Shown here: piece by piece, positions 33,637-42,330 of the stretch
How positions within the stretch are numbered: position 1 is the first letter of the stretch
Layout: each line of letters starts with the position of its first letter
Source of the DNA: JBBQZO01 sp038207625
GTDB taxonomy: Bacteria > Pseudomonadota > Gammaproteobacteria > Burkholderiales > Burkholderiaceae_D
Direction: 5' to 3'
NCBI GenBank assembly: GCA_038207625.1
Contig: JBBQZO010000028.1
Span: 19,933 to 83,932 of the forward strand
Length of the DNA stretch: 64,000 bases
Notes under the pieces: generated by a model
Seen by the model: the letters and a program-made list of their open reading frames with translations, nothing else
Told to the model about the DNA's origin: nothing
Databases searched by the model: none
Made by a program: the position numbers and the translations under genes

Positions 33637-33740
33637 GATTGCCGAAGCTGGATTGCGGCGCGCGCAAGAACGTCGTTGCCTCGTATGCCCAGGCGTGCGG
33701 CACCGTGATCACGTTTGTGCGCGACGTGGTGCACACTGGC

Positions 33741-33780
33741 GCCGCCCGCCGCCCGCCGCCCGCCGCCCGCCGCCCGCCGC
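33741..33780. repeat. Heptanucleotide tandem repeat (GCCGCCC)
   Basis: Forty bases made of 5.7 perfect copies of GCCGCCC in noncoding DNA. Confidence 0.95.
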
Positions 33781-33976
33781 AGCACTCGGTACCGATGCCG
33801 TGGCACTGGCGATCCGAGCTTTTCGCCTTCGTTTGAATTGCCTACCGGCACGCCGCCGCGGCCCGATGCGGCGACCGTTGCCACGTGCCCGAGCCGCAGC
33901 GCTCTTGCCTTGCCGCACTGACCGCGTCGAGGTTTGGTAGCGCCCGGCAGCGCACGAAAAAATATCAGGCAGAAAA

Positions 33977-34006
33977 TTGACATCGTTTGCTTGCGCCGCT
34001 TGCAAT
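33977..34006 (+). promoter_or_regulatory. Candidate sigma70 promoter for the amidase
   Basis: Perfect TTGACA (33977-33982), 18-bp spacer, TGCAAT (34001-34006), 125 bp before the start. Confidence 0.35.
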
Positions 34007-34131
34007 CGCTTGCGTTTGGCGGAGTATCGTCAGTTGCGCATTTCCAGCGCCAACGCTGTATGCGCCTATGCGCCGGCCTCGCCGCGCCGCGCCGATCACT
34101 AGCTTGTTTGCCCACACCAAGGAGTTCCAAC

Positions 34132-35688
34132 ATGGATAAGCAACGACGTCATTTCCTGCGCAAGGTCGCACTCGGCGCGGCAGCGTTCTCGTCTGGAAGC
34201 GTGCTACCGGGATGTGGCGGCGGCGCGTCCGTGGCTGGCCTGGGGGAAATCCCATCCGCGGTCGTGACGCCAACTGCGTGGAGCCGCTATTCAGGACTCG
34301 ATGCGATGGCGTTGGCCGAGTTGGTGCGCAGCAAACAAGCGTCTCCCGCCGATCTGCTCGAGGATGCGATCAGCAAGATCGAGGCGCTCAACCCGGCCAT
34401 CAACGCGGTCATCCACAAGACCTACGATCGGGCGCGCGCGCGTCTGTCATTGACGCCGGCCAGCGGCGCGTTCGCCGGCGTGCCGTGGCTGCTCAAAGAC
34501 ATCAGCGACTGTGCAGGAGTGCCGATGTCGCTCGGTTCGCGCGCGCTGCGCAACGCCGTCTCGCAAGTGGATGTGCCGTTCATCGCCGCCGCCGAAGCGT
34601 CCGGTCTGAACATCGTCGGCGTCACCAATGTTCCGGAGTTCGGACTGACGGACAGCTCTGAAAATCTGCTGTTCGGGCGCACCCGCAATCCGTGGAACCT
34701 CGCTTACAGCGCGGGCGGATCGGCCGGCGGCGCTGCCGCTGCCGTCGCTGCCGGCATCCTGCCCATGGCGCATGGCAACGATGGTGGCGGCTCCTTGCGC
34801 ATACCGGCATCGCACTGTGGCCTGTTCGCATTAAAACCGTCGCGCGGGCGGCACCTTCCCGCGCATGTCCAGGGCTTGCCGTTTGACATAGCTTGCGACG
34901 GGGTGATCAGCCGCAGTGTGCGCGATAGCGCGATGTTTTTGAGCATCGTCGAAGACCCGGCCACGCGCTTGGCGCACCTTGGCTACGTGGGCGGCAAGTC
35001 GCCCAGGCGCTTGAAGATCGGTCTGCTGCTTGATCTGGGCAATGGCATCGAACCGGACGCCGACGTGCTGCGCGCTGTCCACAATACCGCCAGACTGTGT
35101 GTAGATCTGGGGCACTCGGTGACGCAGGTAACGCTGCCATTCAATTACAACGCCTTCATGGATGCGTTCATGACGATCTGGATGGCGGGTGCCAGCCTGG
35201 AAGTGACCGGTGTCGCCAGCGCAGTGGGCATTGGCGAGAGCGACTACGCCGGCGCCTTCGACCCGTGGACCCTGGCCCTGCATGGTGAAGCGCAAAGCCT
35301 CGGTGGTGCGCCGGCCTTGCTGCAGAGCGTGGCACCGCTGATCATCAATACCGCAGCACAGACGGACACGTTCTTGCAGCAATGGGACGTCGTTCTGTCG
35401 CCGGTGTGTCAGGGAACCGTCATCAAGCTCGGGCAACGCGACATCAACGCCAGCACATCGTATTCGATGCTGAAACAGCGCCTGCGCGACTACGTCGCCT
35501 ACACGCCGATCCACAATGTCTGCGGTACCCCGGCGATGAGCGTGCCCTTGCAATGGGACGCCAACGGTTTGCCGGTTGGCAGTCAGTTTTGCGCCAGGGT
35601 AGGTGGCGAAGCGAGCTTGCTTGGCCTGGCCTACGAGTTGGAGGAAGCGATGCCCTGGGCGAACCGCTACCCGACGTTCCAGCCGTGA
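34132..35688 (+). CDS. Amidase-signature hydrolase with Tat/lipoprotein-type leader
   Basis: 518 residues. The leader has twin arginines (QRRHFLRK) and a lipobox-like LPGC (Cys28), so export by Tat and lipid anchoring is likely. The amidase-signature triad is visible: Lys122 (LLKDISD), cis-Ser197 (AGGSAGG) and nucleophile Ser221 (GNDGGGSLRIPA). It would hydrolyse an amide, perhaps a peptide-like or aryl amide; substrate unknown. The ATG at 34132 follows AAGGAG (34119-34124). The last codons form the first unit of a 30-bp tandem repeat that continues past the stop. Confidence 0.9.
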   Translation: MDKQRRHFLRKVALGAAAFSSGSVLPGCGGGASVAGLGEIPSAVVTPTAWSRYSGLDAMALAELVRSKQASPADLLEDAISKIEALNPAINAVIHKTYDRARARLSLTPASGAFAGVPWLLKDISDCAGVPMSLGSRALRNAVSQVDVPFIAAAEASGLNIVGVTNVPEFGLTDSSENLLFGRTRNPWNLAYSAGGSAGGAAAAVAAGILPMAHGNDGGGSLRIPASHCGLFALKPSRGRHLPAHVQGLPFDIACDGVISRSVRDSAMFLSIVEDPATRLAHLGYVGGKSPRRLKIGLLLDLGNGIEPDADVLRAVHNTARLCVDLGHSVTQVTLPFNYNAFMDAFMTIWMAGASLEVTGVASAVGIGESDYAGAFDPWTLALHGEAQSLGGAPALLQSVAPLIINTAAQTDTFLQQWDVVLSPVCQGTVIKLGQRDINASTSYSMLKQRLRDYVAYTPIHNVCGTPAMSVPLQWDANGLPVGSQFCARVGGEASLLGLAYELEEAMPWANRYPTFQP

Positions 35689-35760
35689 GCGAATCGCCAC
35701 CCGACGTTCCAGCCCTGAGCGAATCGCCACCCGACGCTCCAGCCGTGAGCGAATCGCTGT
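35661..35760 (+). repeat. 30-bp tandem repeat spanning the amidase stop codon
   Basis: Units at 35661-35690, 35691-35720 and 35721-35750 plus a partial at 35751-35760. The unit reads GAAYCGCYACCCGACGYTCC then AGCCSTGAGC. The first unit is the coding 3' end (ANRYPTFQP-stop); the later copies are noncoding and differ by one or two bases. Confidence 0.92.
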
Positions 35761-35882
35761 CCTCGGTTCGAGCCTGGCGCACCCGACGCGCTGGTGCACA
35801 AGATGTCGCTGCGCCACCCGGATGGCGGCCACAGGCCAGCGGCGCAGGCGCCACCGGTGCGCCTGCCGGTCGCCGCGCCAGC

Positions 35883-36692
35883 TTAGTTGTCCCAGCTGAC
35901 CTCGCCCGAACCGTTGCGGTTCACGTGGCGCTGATTCGGACTGCCGTACACGGTCACGTCGCCGCTGCCGCCCATGTCCAGCGTGGCCGAGCGCTTCGCC
36001 ATCACACTGGCATTGCCTGAGCCGTTCAGGTCCAGCGTGACCTCGTCGGCCGTCAGATGTTCAGCGTCGAACTCGCCCGATCCGTTTTGCTGCGCATTCA
36101 GGGAGTGCGTCGTGCCCACGATGGTCAGCTGGCCCGAACCGACCAGCGACGCGGCGATCTTGTCGCTGCTGCCACCGTTGAGCTCCATCTCGCCGCTGCC
36201 GTGCAGGCCGGCGTCGATATTGCGAAAACGTCCGTTGAAAATGAGCTTGCCCGAGCCGACCTGCTGCAGCGACAGCATCTCGCCGCTAAAGCCGTTGACG
36301 TTGCTCTCGCCGCTGCCGCTGACAGTCAGTTGCTGCAGCTTGGGCAGTACCAACTCCACTTTCAAGGGCTGGCGCGGATGCAGCAGCATGCCGGTGGTGC
36401 CGATGTGCAGCGTGGCGCCGTCCTGGGTGGTGTCGATATTGCCCAGCAGACGCTGTTCGCCGCTCACCCGCAGCGACGGTGTGGCGCCCTGGCGCAAGGT
36501 CAGGTCAATCGGGCCGCTCAACTCGATGGTGACGATCGCGCCGCTCACTTCGCGCCGCTCGCTGGCCACCTCGCGCCCGCCCAGATTGCTGGTGCGTATG
36601 CTGCTGTGCGAGCGCAGCGCGCTGGTGAGTGCGACGATCAGCACGAAGGCCAACATCAACAGGGCAAAGCCCACTTTCATTAAGGTACGCAT
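35883..36692 (-). CDS. DUF2807 (GIN domain) envelope protein
   Basis: 269 residues: an N-terminal membrane anchor (about 7-26) then a right-handed beta-helix made of repeats ending in GSG (SGSGES, VGSGKL, HGSGEM, VGSGQL, NGSGEF, NGSGNA, GGSGDV, NGSGEV). This is the head GIN domain, often called a putative auto-transporter adhesin, though no translocator is present. It lies 58 bp after the DUF1700 gene, a frequent pairing; together they may sense or shape the envelope. Confidence 0.87.
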   Translation of the reverse strand: MRTLMKVGFALLMLAFVLIVALTSALRSHSSIRTSNLGGREVASERREVSGAIVTIELSGPIDLTLRQGATPSLRVSGEQRLLGNIDTTQDGATLHIGTTGMLLHPRQPLKVELVLPKLQQLTVSGSGESNVNGFSGEMLSLQQVGSGKLIFNGRFRNIDAGLHGSGEMELNGGSSDKIAASLVGSGQLTIVGTTHSLNAQQNGSGEFDAEHLTADEVTLDLNGSGNASVMAKRSATLDMGGSGDVTVYGSPNQRHVNRNGSGEVSWDN

Positions 36693-36750
36693 ACTTGTTC
36701 TCCTGACGCGGGCCGCCGGCCGCGCGCGATGATTTCAGTTCGGTGTCGTG

Positions 36751-37587
36751 TCAATGGCCGCGCAGCAGCGAAAAATTCATCTCGATGTAGCGCCGCACGC
36801 CCAGCAGCGTGTAGTTCGTCACCACCAGCGACGTCAGTGTCAGCATGATGCCCACCAGAACCAGCGCGATGCCCACCGCCGTTTGCGCGTCGGCGCTGCC
36901 GACCTCGCTGTCATTGGTAAAGTGCAGCGCGCGTCCGGCCGCCATTTCAGCCTTCTTGATGAAGCGCGCCGGACCGGCGTGCGTTTTGCCTGTGTCGGCC
37001 TCGTCGGCGTTCGCGTCCCCGTCGGCGGCGCGCGCAGTGGCCTTGGCGCCGGCTGCGCTGGCGTTCGTCCTCGGCTCCGAGCTGACGCTGATGCCGCCTT
37101 CGCTAATCGTCATCTTGGTCTGCAGGTCCTGATCGTCGCGTTCGTCGTCAAAGATCACAAACGGTTTGGCCGGACCGTCGATGACGATGGCATTGATGCC
37201 GGCCAGTCCGCTCGAGGTGAAGCCGACACCGAACAGGAAGAACACCAGCGAGGCCGCGTACAGGGTGGCCAGCATGGCGGCGTACACCATCGCCGGCACC
37301 AGCATGAACAGATTGAAAATGGCCAGTCCGACCACCGAGATGAGCATGCGCAGCACAGTGGCCGGATCCTTCTTTTGCTCGAAGGAGGACAAGTGGGTGC
37401 TGGCGCGCAGCGTGACGGCGATCTTGCGCGGGTCGTCCAGTTCGGTGCCCACCTCGGTTTCGCTGCGTCCGGCGGCGACGCCGTCGACGAAGCGCTGTTC
37501 GTAATAGGCCATGGTCTTGGCGGCCGCTTCCGGCGGCAGGCCGGTCAGTGCCAGCTTGAGGGTGGCAAGGTAGTCATGTTTGTTCAT
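36751..37587 (-). CDS. DUF1700/HAAS-domain membrane protein
   Basis: 278 residues. The N-terminal helical domain (1-70: MNKHDYLATLKLALTGLPPE, then YYEQRFVDG and LDDPRKIA) is the HAAS/DUF1700 signature. It is followed by two close TM segments (about 82-125), a charged Ala-rich cytoplasmic stretch and a last TM near 240-262. In other bacteria such genes pair with PadR regulators and DUF2807 proteins. Here the DUF2807 gene follows, but no PadR gene is beside it. The ATG at 37587 starts the conserved domain. Confidence 0.85.
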   Translation of the reverse strand: MNKHDYLATLKLALTGLPPEAAAKTMAYYEQRFVDGVAAGRSETEVGTELDDPRKIAVTLRASTHLSSFEQKKDPATVLRMLISVVGLAIFNLFMLVPAMVYAAMLATLYAASLVFFLFGVGFTSSGLAGINAIVIDGPAKPFVIFDDERDDQDLQTKMTISEGGISVSSEPRTNASAAGAKATARAADGDANADEADTGKTHAGPARFIKKAEMAAGRALHFTNDSEVGSADAQTAVGIALVLVGIMLTLTSLVVTNYTLLGVRRYIEMNFSLLRGH

Positions 37588-37609
37588 TTCAGCTTCCGTT
37601 CTGTCAGGC

Positions 37610-37741
37610 TTAGGCCGACTGCAGCAGCACGCTGGCCAGTCCGTTGCCGCTGGCATGTGCATCGGCGCGCACGATCAGCGTCGCGCTTGCCAGCACCAGC
37701 AGCAGTAATGCCAAGGTTTTCAATCCGAGTGAGGTATCCAT
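37610..37741 (-). CDS. Possible 43-residue exported or membrane peptide
   Basis: A short open frame of 43 codons, 22 bp upstream of the DUF1700 gene on the same strand. It has a Leu-rich hydrophobic core (LKTLALLLLVLAS) then a short polar tail ending VLLQSA. AGGAA lies about 13 nt upstream of its ATG. It looks like a signal-anchored small protein, but no homologue is recognised, so coding is uncertain. Confidence 0.4.
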   Translation of the reverse strand: MDTSLGLKTLALLLLVLASATLIVRADAHASGNGLASVLLQSA

Positions 37742-37868
37742 CTGAGTGCTCGCTTTCCTGTTCCGATAGTGTGACTGTAACGAGCACACGGGCCGGACAC
37801 CATCGGATTGCGACAGGATGCACGATCAGCGGGGCAGGCGACCGAATCGGACGACAGCCGCCAACACG

Positions 37869-39245
37869 CTAGGCGTGCGCGCTGGCGCGCAACAGGGCGG
37901 CAGCCTGCACACCGCTGCGCACGGCGCCCTCGAGCGTGGCCGGATAGTCACCGGCCGTGTAGTCGCCCGCCAGCACCAGGGCGGCGTTGCCGCTGGCGTT
38001 GGACGGGCGCGCCAAGCCCGGCGTGCAGGCAAAGGTCGCGCGTTTTTCGCAAATGACCTGAACCTTGTCCGGCTTGGCCAGCGCCGGCCGGCGCAGCACG
38101 CGCGCCAGTTGGGCTGCCACTGCGTGCGCCAGAGCGCCGTGTTCCATCAGCGCCGCCTGTTGTGAGGCGCTGATGACGACCGCCAGCCAGCCTGCGTGCG
38201 CCGCATCGAGCTGGCCGCGGTCGAACACGAATTGGCCCCAGTCGCCTTTGGCGCCGTCGTCCACCAGCGCGTAGAACGGCAGACCGAGTGGGGTCATGTC
38301 GGGGTAGTGCAGGTAGCAGGTGGTAATCGATTCGGACTCGAATGCTGTCAGTTGCGCCACGATGTTGGCGTTGGCCTGGCCGGGCAGGTCGTGCAGCAGC
38401 ACCGCCGCCGCCGCCGGCGCGGTGGCCAGCACCACGCCGTCGAAGTAGGCGGTCCAGGTGCCGCCCACGGCCGCGCCGCTGACGTCGGTTTGCCAGCGGC
38501 CATCGGCGATCTGCTTGAGTGCCGACACCTTGGCGCCGGTGCGCACGCTGCCCCCGGCCGCTTCGACCAGCTCCACCGCCTTGTTGGGGAACAGTGCGCT
38601 CAGGTCGCAGCGCGGCAGCAGCATGTCGGACGCGCTGCGGCGCGCGCCCAGGCTGTCGCGCAACACATTGAGGAACACCTGTGCCGAAGCGCGTTCGGGC
38701 GGGGTGTTGAGCGCCGCCAGGCATAGCGGGCGCCACATCAGCGTCGTCAGACGTTCGGTCTGGTCCAGCCGCGCCAGCAATTCGCTCACGCTGCAATCGG
38801 TGTTGAGGTGCCAGCCCATCCAGCGCGCCGTCGTCGAGAAGCGCGCCAGCGCCAGTTTGTCGGCCCGCGCCAGCCCCTTGGCGCGCAACAAAGCCACCAG
38901 CAGATGCAGCGGCGCCGGCAGGCGCGGCGCGACGAAGTCCATGCCGGCGCCGTCCGGCGGATAACGCATTTGCAGCGGCAGCGTCAGCAGCGCCTGGTCG
39001 CGCTCGATGCCGGCCAGGGCCAGCATGCGCAGCGTGGCGCTGTAGGCGCCCAACAGGATGTGCTGGCCGTTGTCGAGCAGTGCGCCGTTGATATCGACCG
39101 CGCGCGCCCGTCCGCCGACCGTGCGGGCCGACTCGAACAGCGTGACTTTGCAGCCGGCGTTGGCCAGTTCCAACGCCGCGCTGCAACCGGCCCAGCCGGC
39201 GCCGATCACGGCCACGTTGTGCATGGCCAACTTAGCCGCGCACAT
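37869..39245 (-). CDS. hpnE: Hydroxysqualene dehydroxylase HpnE
   Basis: 458 residues, FAD-dependent, with the N-terminal motif GAGWAGCSAALELANAG and the amine-oxidase-like GGRARAV region. HpnE removes the hydroxyl of hydroxysqualene to give squalene. The start at 39245 overlaps the hpnD stop by 14 bp and has GGAAG four bases before it; ATG 39224 (MHNVAVIG) is the alternative. It is third in hpnC-hpnD-hpnE on this strand. Confidence 0.93.
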   Translation of the reverse strand: MCAAKLAMHNVAVIGAGWAGCSAALELANAGCKVTLFESARTVGGRARAVDINGALLDNGQHILLGAYSATLRMLALAGIERDQALLTLPLQMRYPPDGAGMDFVAPRLPAPLHLLVALLRAKGLARADKLALARFSTTARWMGWHLNTDCSVSELLARLDQTERLTTLMWRPLCLAALNTPPERASAQVFLNVLRDSLGARRSASDMLLPRCDLSALFPNKAVELVEAAGGSVRTGAKVSALKQIADGRWQTDVSGAAVGGTWTAYFDGVVLATAPAAAAVLLHDLPGQANANIVAQLTAFESESITTCYLHYPDMTPLGLPFYALVDDGAKGDWGQFVFDRGQLDAAHAGWLAVVISASQQAALMEHGALAHAVAAQLARVLRRPALAKPDKVQVICEKRATFACTPGLARPSNASGNAALVLAGDYTAGDYPATLEGAVRSGVQAAALLRASAHA

Positions 39246-40071
39246 AAGTCTTCCACGCCAGCCACAGTTTGCGGATTGGCGTGAGCGAGATGCGCTGCTT
39301 GAGCACGTGGTAGCCGTCCAGCTCGATTTCTTTGAGCACGGTGCGGTAGATCGCCGCCATCATCAGGCCGGGACGCTGGGCGCGCCGGTCCTCTTTGGGC
39401 AGCAAGGCGAACGCCTCGTCGTAGACCGCTTCGGCGCGCGCCACCTGAAAGCGCATCAGCGCCTCGAAGTTGTCGCTGTGGCGCGCGTTGAGCAGGTCGG
39501 CCGCCGTCACCTTGAACTGCTGCAGCTCGTTGACGGGCAGGTAGATGCGGCCTTTGCGCGCATCTTCGCCGACGTCGCGGATGATGTTGGTGAGCTGGAA
39601 GGCGAGGCCCAGCTTCTCCGCATATTGCAGCGTCTCGGGCCGGGTCACGCCAAAGATGCTGGCCGACAGGATGCCGACCACGCTCGCCACATGCCAGCAA
39701 TAGCGCTGCATCGCCGGGTAGTCGAGGTAGCGGGTCTGGTCCAGATCCATCTCCATGCCGTCGATGATGGCCTGCAGATGCTGCTCCTGCAAGTTGTACA
39801 CCGCCAGGTGCGGTTGCAAGGCCTGCATCACCGGGTGGGTCGGCGTGCCGCTGTACATGGTCGACACTTCGGTGCGCCACCAGGCCAGCTTGATGCGCGC
39901 GATCGACTGGTCGGTGCATTCATCGACCGTGTCGTCCACTTCGCGGCAGAACGCGTACAGCGCGGTAATCGCGCGGCGCCGCTCCGGTGCCAGGAACAGG
40001 AAGCTGTAGTAGAAACTGGAGCCGCTTTGAACGGTCTTTTGTTGGCAGTATTCGTCGGGAGACATAGTCAA
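39232..40071 (-). CDS. hpnD: Presqualene diphosphate synthase HpnD
   Basis: 279 residues, trans-isoprenyl synthase fold. The two Asp-rich motifs are REVDDTVDEC and NIIRDVGEDARKGRIYLP. It condenses two farnesyl diphosphates to presqualene diphosphate. ATG at 40071 or 40065. It lies 80 bp after hpnC and overlaps hpnE. Confidence 0.94.
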   Translation of the reverse strand: MTMSPDEYCQQKTVQSGSSFYYSFLFLAPERRRAITALYAFCREVDDTVDECTDQSIARIKLAWWRTEVSTMYSGTPTHPVMQALQPHLAVYNLQEQHLQAIIDGMEMDLDQTRYLDYPAMQRYCWHVASVVGILSASIFGVTRPETLQYAEKLGLAFQLTNIIRDVGEDARKGRIYLPVNELQQFKVTAADLLNARHSDNFEALMRFQVARAEAVYDEAFALLPKEDRRAQRPGLMMAAIYRTVLKEIELDGYHVLKQRISLTPIRKLWLAWKTYVRG

Positions 40072-40151
40072 AAGTGCAAGTGGGTGCGAATCGAAGTCGC
40101 TATTCTATAGCCGATGAGTGCGCCGCGTGCCGTTCCGGCGCTACTTTTTGC

Positions 40152-40961
40152 TCACATCCACAGTGCGCGCCACACAATCTTCAGCCAATCGATGCCGCGC
40201 AGCTTGGGGCGGCGGCCAAACACGTCATAATCGGCCTGTTCGATCGCCGCCAGAATGCGCAGTCCACCCTGGACCACCAGCCGCAGCTCCCAGCCGATCC
40301 GTCCCGGCAGGCGCAGCGCCAGCGCCGCGCCGCCTTGCATCAGCGCGCGCGTGCGCGTGACCTCGAACGCCATCAGGGCGCGCCAGTTGGCGTCCACCAC
40401 GCCGCGCGCGATCTGCTGCTCAGTCACGCCAAAGCGCGCCATGTCGTCTTGCGGCAGGTAGATGCGCTGCTTGCGCCAGTCGATTTCCACATCTTGCAGG
40501 AAGTTAATCAGTTGCAGCGCCGAGCAGATCGCGTCCGAGTCGGCCACGTTGCGCGCGTCGGCCGCGCCATATAAGGACAGCATCAGCAGGCCGACCGGGT
40601 TGGCCGAGCGGGCGCAGTAGTCGAGCAGCAATGGGTAGTCGGGGTAGCGGGTGGTGCCCACATCCTGTTTGAAGGCCGACAACAGATCGTAGAACGGGCG
40701 CCACGGCAGACTATATTGGCGCACCACCGGGCCCAGGCGGGCAAACAAGGCATCGCCGGCCGGTTCGCCGCGCGCCAAACCGTCCAGCGCGCGCTCGTAG
40801 GCGACGAGCGCGGCCAGCCGTTCGGGCGGCTGCGCGTCGCCCTCGTCGGCCAGATCGTCGGCGCTGCGGGCGAAGGCGTAGATCGCCTCGACGGCGGGAA
40901 CTAGCCGTTTTGGCAATAATATCGATGCGACAGGAAAATTTTCGTAGTGGTCTATGGGCAT
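40152..40961 (-). CDS. hpnC: Hydroxysqualene synthase HpnC
   Basis: 269 residues, same fold as HpnD, with motifs ARSADDLADEG and LINFLQDVEIDW, and IYLPQDDMARFGV after. It converts presqualene diphosphate to hydroxysqualene. The ATG at 40961 (MPIDHYENFPVAS) matches the family start; 41003 would add a weak extension. It is the first gene of the unit. No squalene-hopene cyclase is present in the window, so the end product (hopanoid or squalene itself) is open. Confidence 0.93.
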   Translation of the reverse strand: MPIDHYENFPVASILLPKRLVPAVEAIYAFARSADDLADEGDAQPPERLAALVAYERALDGLARGEPAGDALFARLGPVVRQYSLPWRPFYDLLSAFKQDVGTTRYPDYPLLLDYCARSANPVGLLMLSLYGAADARNVADSDAICSALQLINFLQDVEIDWRKQRIYLPQDDMARFGVTEQQIARGVVDANWRALMAFEVTRTRALMQGGAALALRLPGRIGWELRLVVQGGLRILAAIEQADYDVFGRRPKLRGIDWLKIVWRALWM

Positions 40962-40980
40962 GGCAAGGCGAATCGACGTT

Positions 40981-40998
40981 AATGACGCAAAAGTCATT
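40981..40998. promoter_or_regulatory. Candidate operator between hpnC and the RND pump
   Basis: Inverted repeat AATGAC-N6-GTCATT. The core AAAGTCATTT (40990-40999) recurs exactly at 41036-41045, bracketing the pump promoter. Confidence 0.4.
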
Positions 40999-41025
40999 TG
41001 CAAAAAACACAGTGAGGCTTATAAT
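40997..41025 (+). promoter_or_regulatory. Candidate sigma70 promoter of the RND pump
   Basis: TTTGCA (40997-41002), 17-bp spacer, perfect TATAAT (41020-41025). Confidence 0.5.
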
Positions 41026-41172
41026 TACTAACCGGAAAGTCATTTAACTTTTTGGCCTGAATGATAGTAGCATCCAGACATCACCGCAATATTTCGTCGG
41101 TCCGTGCGCGAAACGTGGAAGTGATGCTCTGTGCGCACCAAACAAACTGCCCGCATAGTAAAGGATCACACC

Positions 41173-42330
41173 GTGTTTGCTCTGAAAAACCTGCGTCAAA
41201 CCCCTCCGCGCCAGCTTGGCCTGTTGTTGCTTGCCTCCAGCTGCGTTGTGCTGGCCGCCTGCAGCAAGCAGCCCGAGAAGGTCGAGGATATCCGCCCGGT
41301 GCGCGCGCTGCTGCTCACCTCGAACAGTGTCGACGTCAACGCTGAATTTTCCGGCGAGGTGCGCCCGCGCGTCGAGTCGCGTCTCGGTTTTCGGGTCGGC
41401 GGCAAGATCATCACGCGCAAGGTGGACGTGGGCACCGTCGTGCATCACGGCGACGTGCTGATGCAGCTCGATCCGCAAGACTTGAAGCTGGCGCAGGCGC
41501 AGGCCAACGCGTCCTTGCGCGGCGCCGAGACGACGCGCGACCTGGCCCAGGCTGAATTGAAGCGCTATCAGGAACTGCGCGAGAAAAATTTCGTCAGCCA
41601 GGCCGTGCTCGACACCAAACTGTCGACCTTCAAGGCCAGTCAGGCGGGCGTCGATTCGGCCACGGCGAACTATCGCGGCCAGTCCAACCAGGCCGGCTAC
41701 AGCAGTCTGGTGGCCGATGTCGATGGCGTCGTCACGGCGGTCGACGCCGAAGTGGGGCAGGTCGTCGCGCCGGGCGCGCCGGTGGTGCGGGTGGCCAAGT
41801 CAGGCGACAAGGAAATCGTCATCGGCATCCCCGAGGACAAGGTCGACACACTGCGCAAGGTGGCCGACGTGCAAGTGCGTCTGTGGGCCAATCCGCAGGA
41901 AGCCATTCCCGGCAAGATCCGTGAAATTTCGCCGGTGGCCGATGCGCAAACGCGCACCTACGCGGTCAAGGTCTCGATACCGGACAGCGCCGCCTCGGTG
42001 CGCCTGGGCATGACGGCGCTGGTGCAGTTTGCCTCGAAAACGCCCAATGCGATGATCCGCGTGCCGCTCACGGCCCTGTATCACGAGCAATCGCGCACGT
42101 CGGTGTGGGTGATCGAGAACGGCGCCGTCAAGCTGGTGCCGGTGCAAATCGGCGGCACCACCGGCAATGACATATTGTTGGTGGGCGGCGTCAAGGCTGG
42201 TCAGACCATCGTCACCGCTGGCGTCAATTTGCTCAAGGTCGGCCAAAAGGTCAAAGTGCTCGGCGCTGACACACCGCCCGACGCGCCCGCCAAGGTGGCC
42301 GCAGCCGCCGCCGGCGAGGTGCTGCAATGA
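41173..42330 (+). CDS. RND efflux periplasmic adaptor (membrane fusion protein), lipoprotein
   Basis: 385 residues with a lipoprotein signal (lipobox LAAC near residue 30), a barrel-sandwich domain (SRLGFRVGGKIITRKVDVGT then LVADVDGVVTAVDAEVGQVV), a helical hairpin between, and C-terminal beta-barrel and membrane-proximal domains. It links the inner-membrane pump to an outer-membrane channel. The GTG at 41173 is chosen since AAGGA (41161-41165) lies seven bases before it; a GTG at 41131 is in frame but unsupported. Its end overlaps the pump gene. Confidence 0.9.
   Translation: MFALKNLRQTPPRQLGLLLLASSCVVLAACSKQPEKVEDIRPVRALLLTSNSVDVNAEFSGEVRPRVESRLGFRVGGKIITRKVDVGTVVHHGDVLMQLDPQDLKLAQAQANASLRGAETTRDLAQAELKRYQELREKNFVSQAVLDTKLSTFKASQAGVDSATANYRGQSNQAGYSSLVADVDGVVTAVDAEVGQVVAPGAPVVRVAKSGDKEIVIGIPEDKVDTLRKVADVQVRLWANPQEAIPGKIREISPVADAQTRTYAVKVSIPDSAASVRLGMTALVQFASKTPNAMIRVPLTALYHEQSRTSVWVIENGAVKLVPVQIGGTTGNDILLVGGVKAGQTIVTAGVNLLKVGQKVKVLGADTPPDAPAKVAAAAAGEVLQ

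Larger units (their letters stand above)
33637..34131. other. Intergenic region before the amidase
   Basis: About 495 bp without a convincing gene. It holds a 7-bp tandem repeat (33741-33780) and a candidate promoter (33977-34006). Open frames on both strands are Arg/Ala-rich and repeat-driven. Confidence 0.5.
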
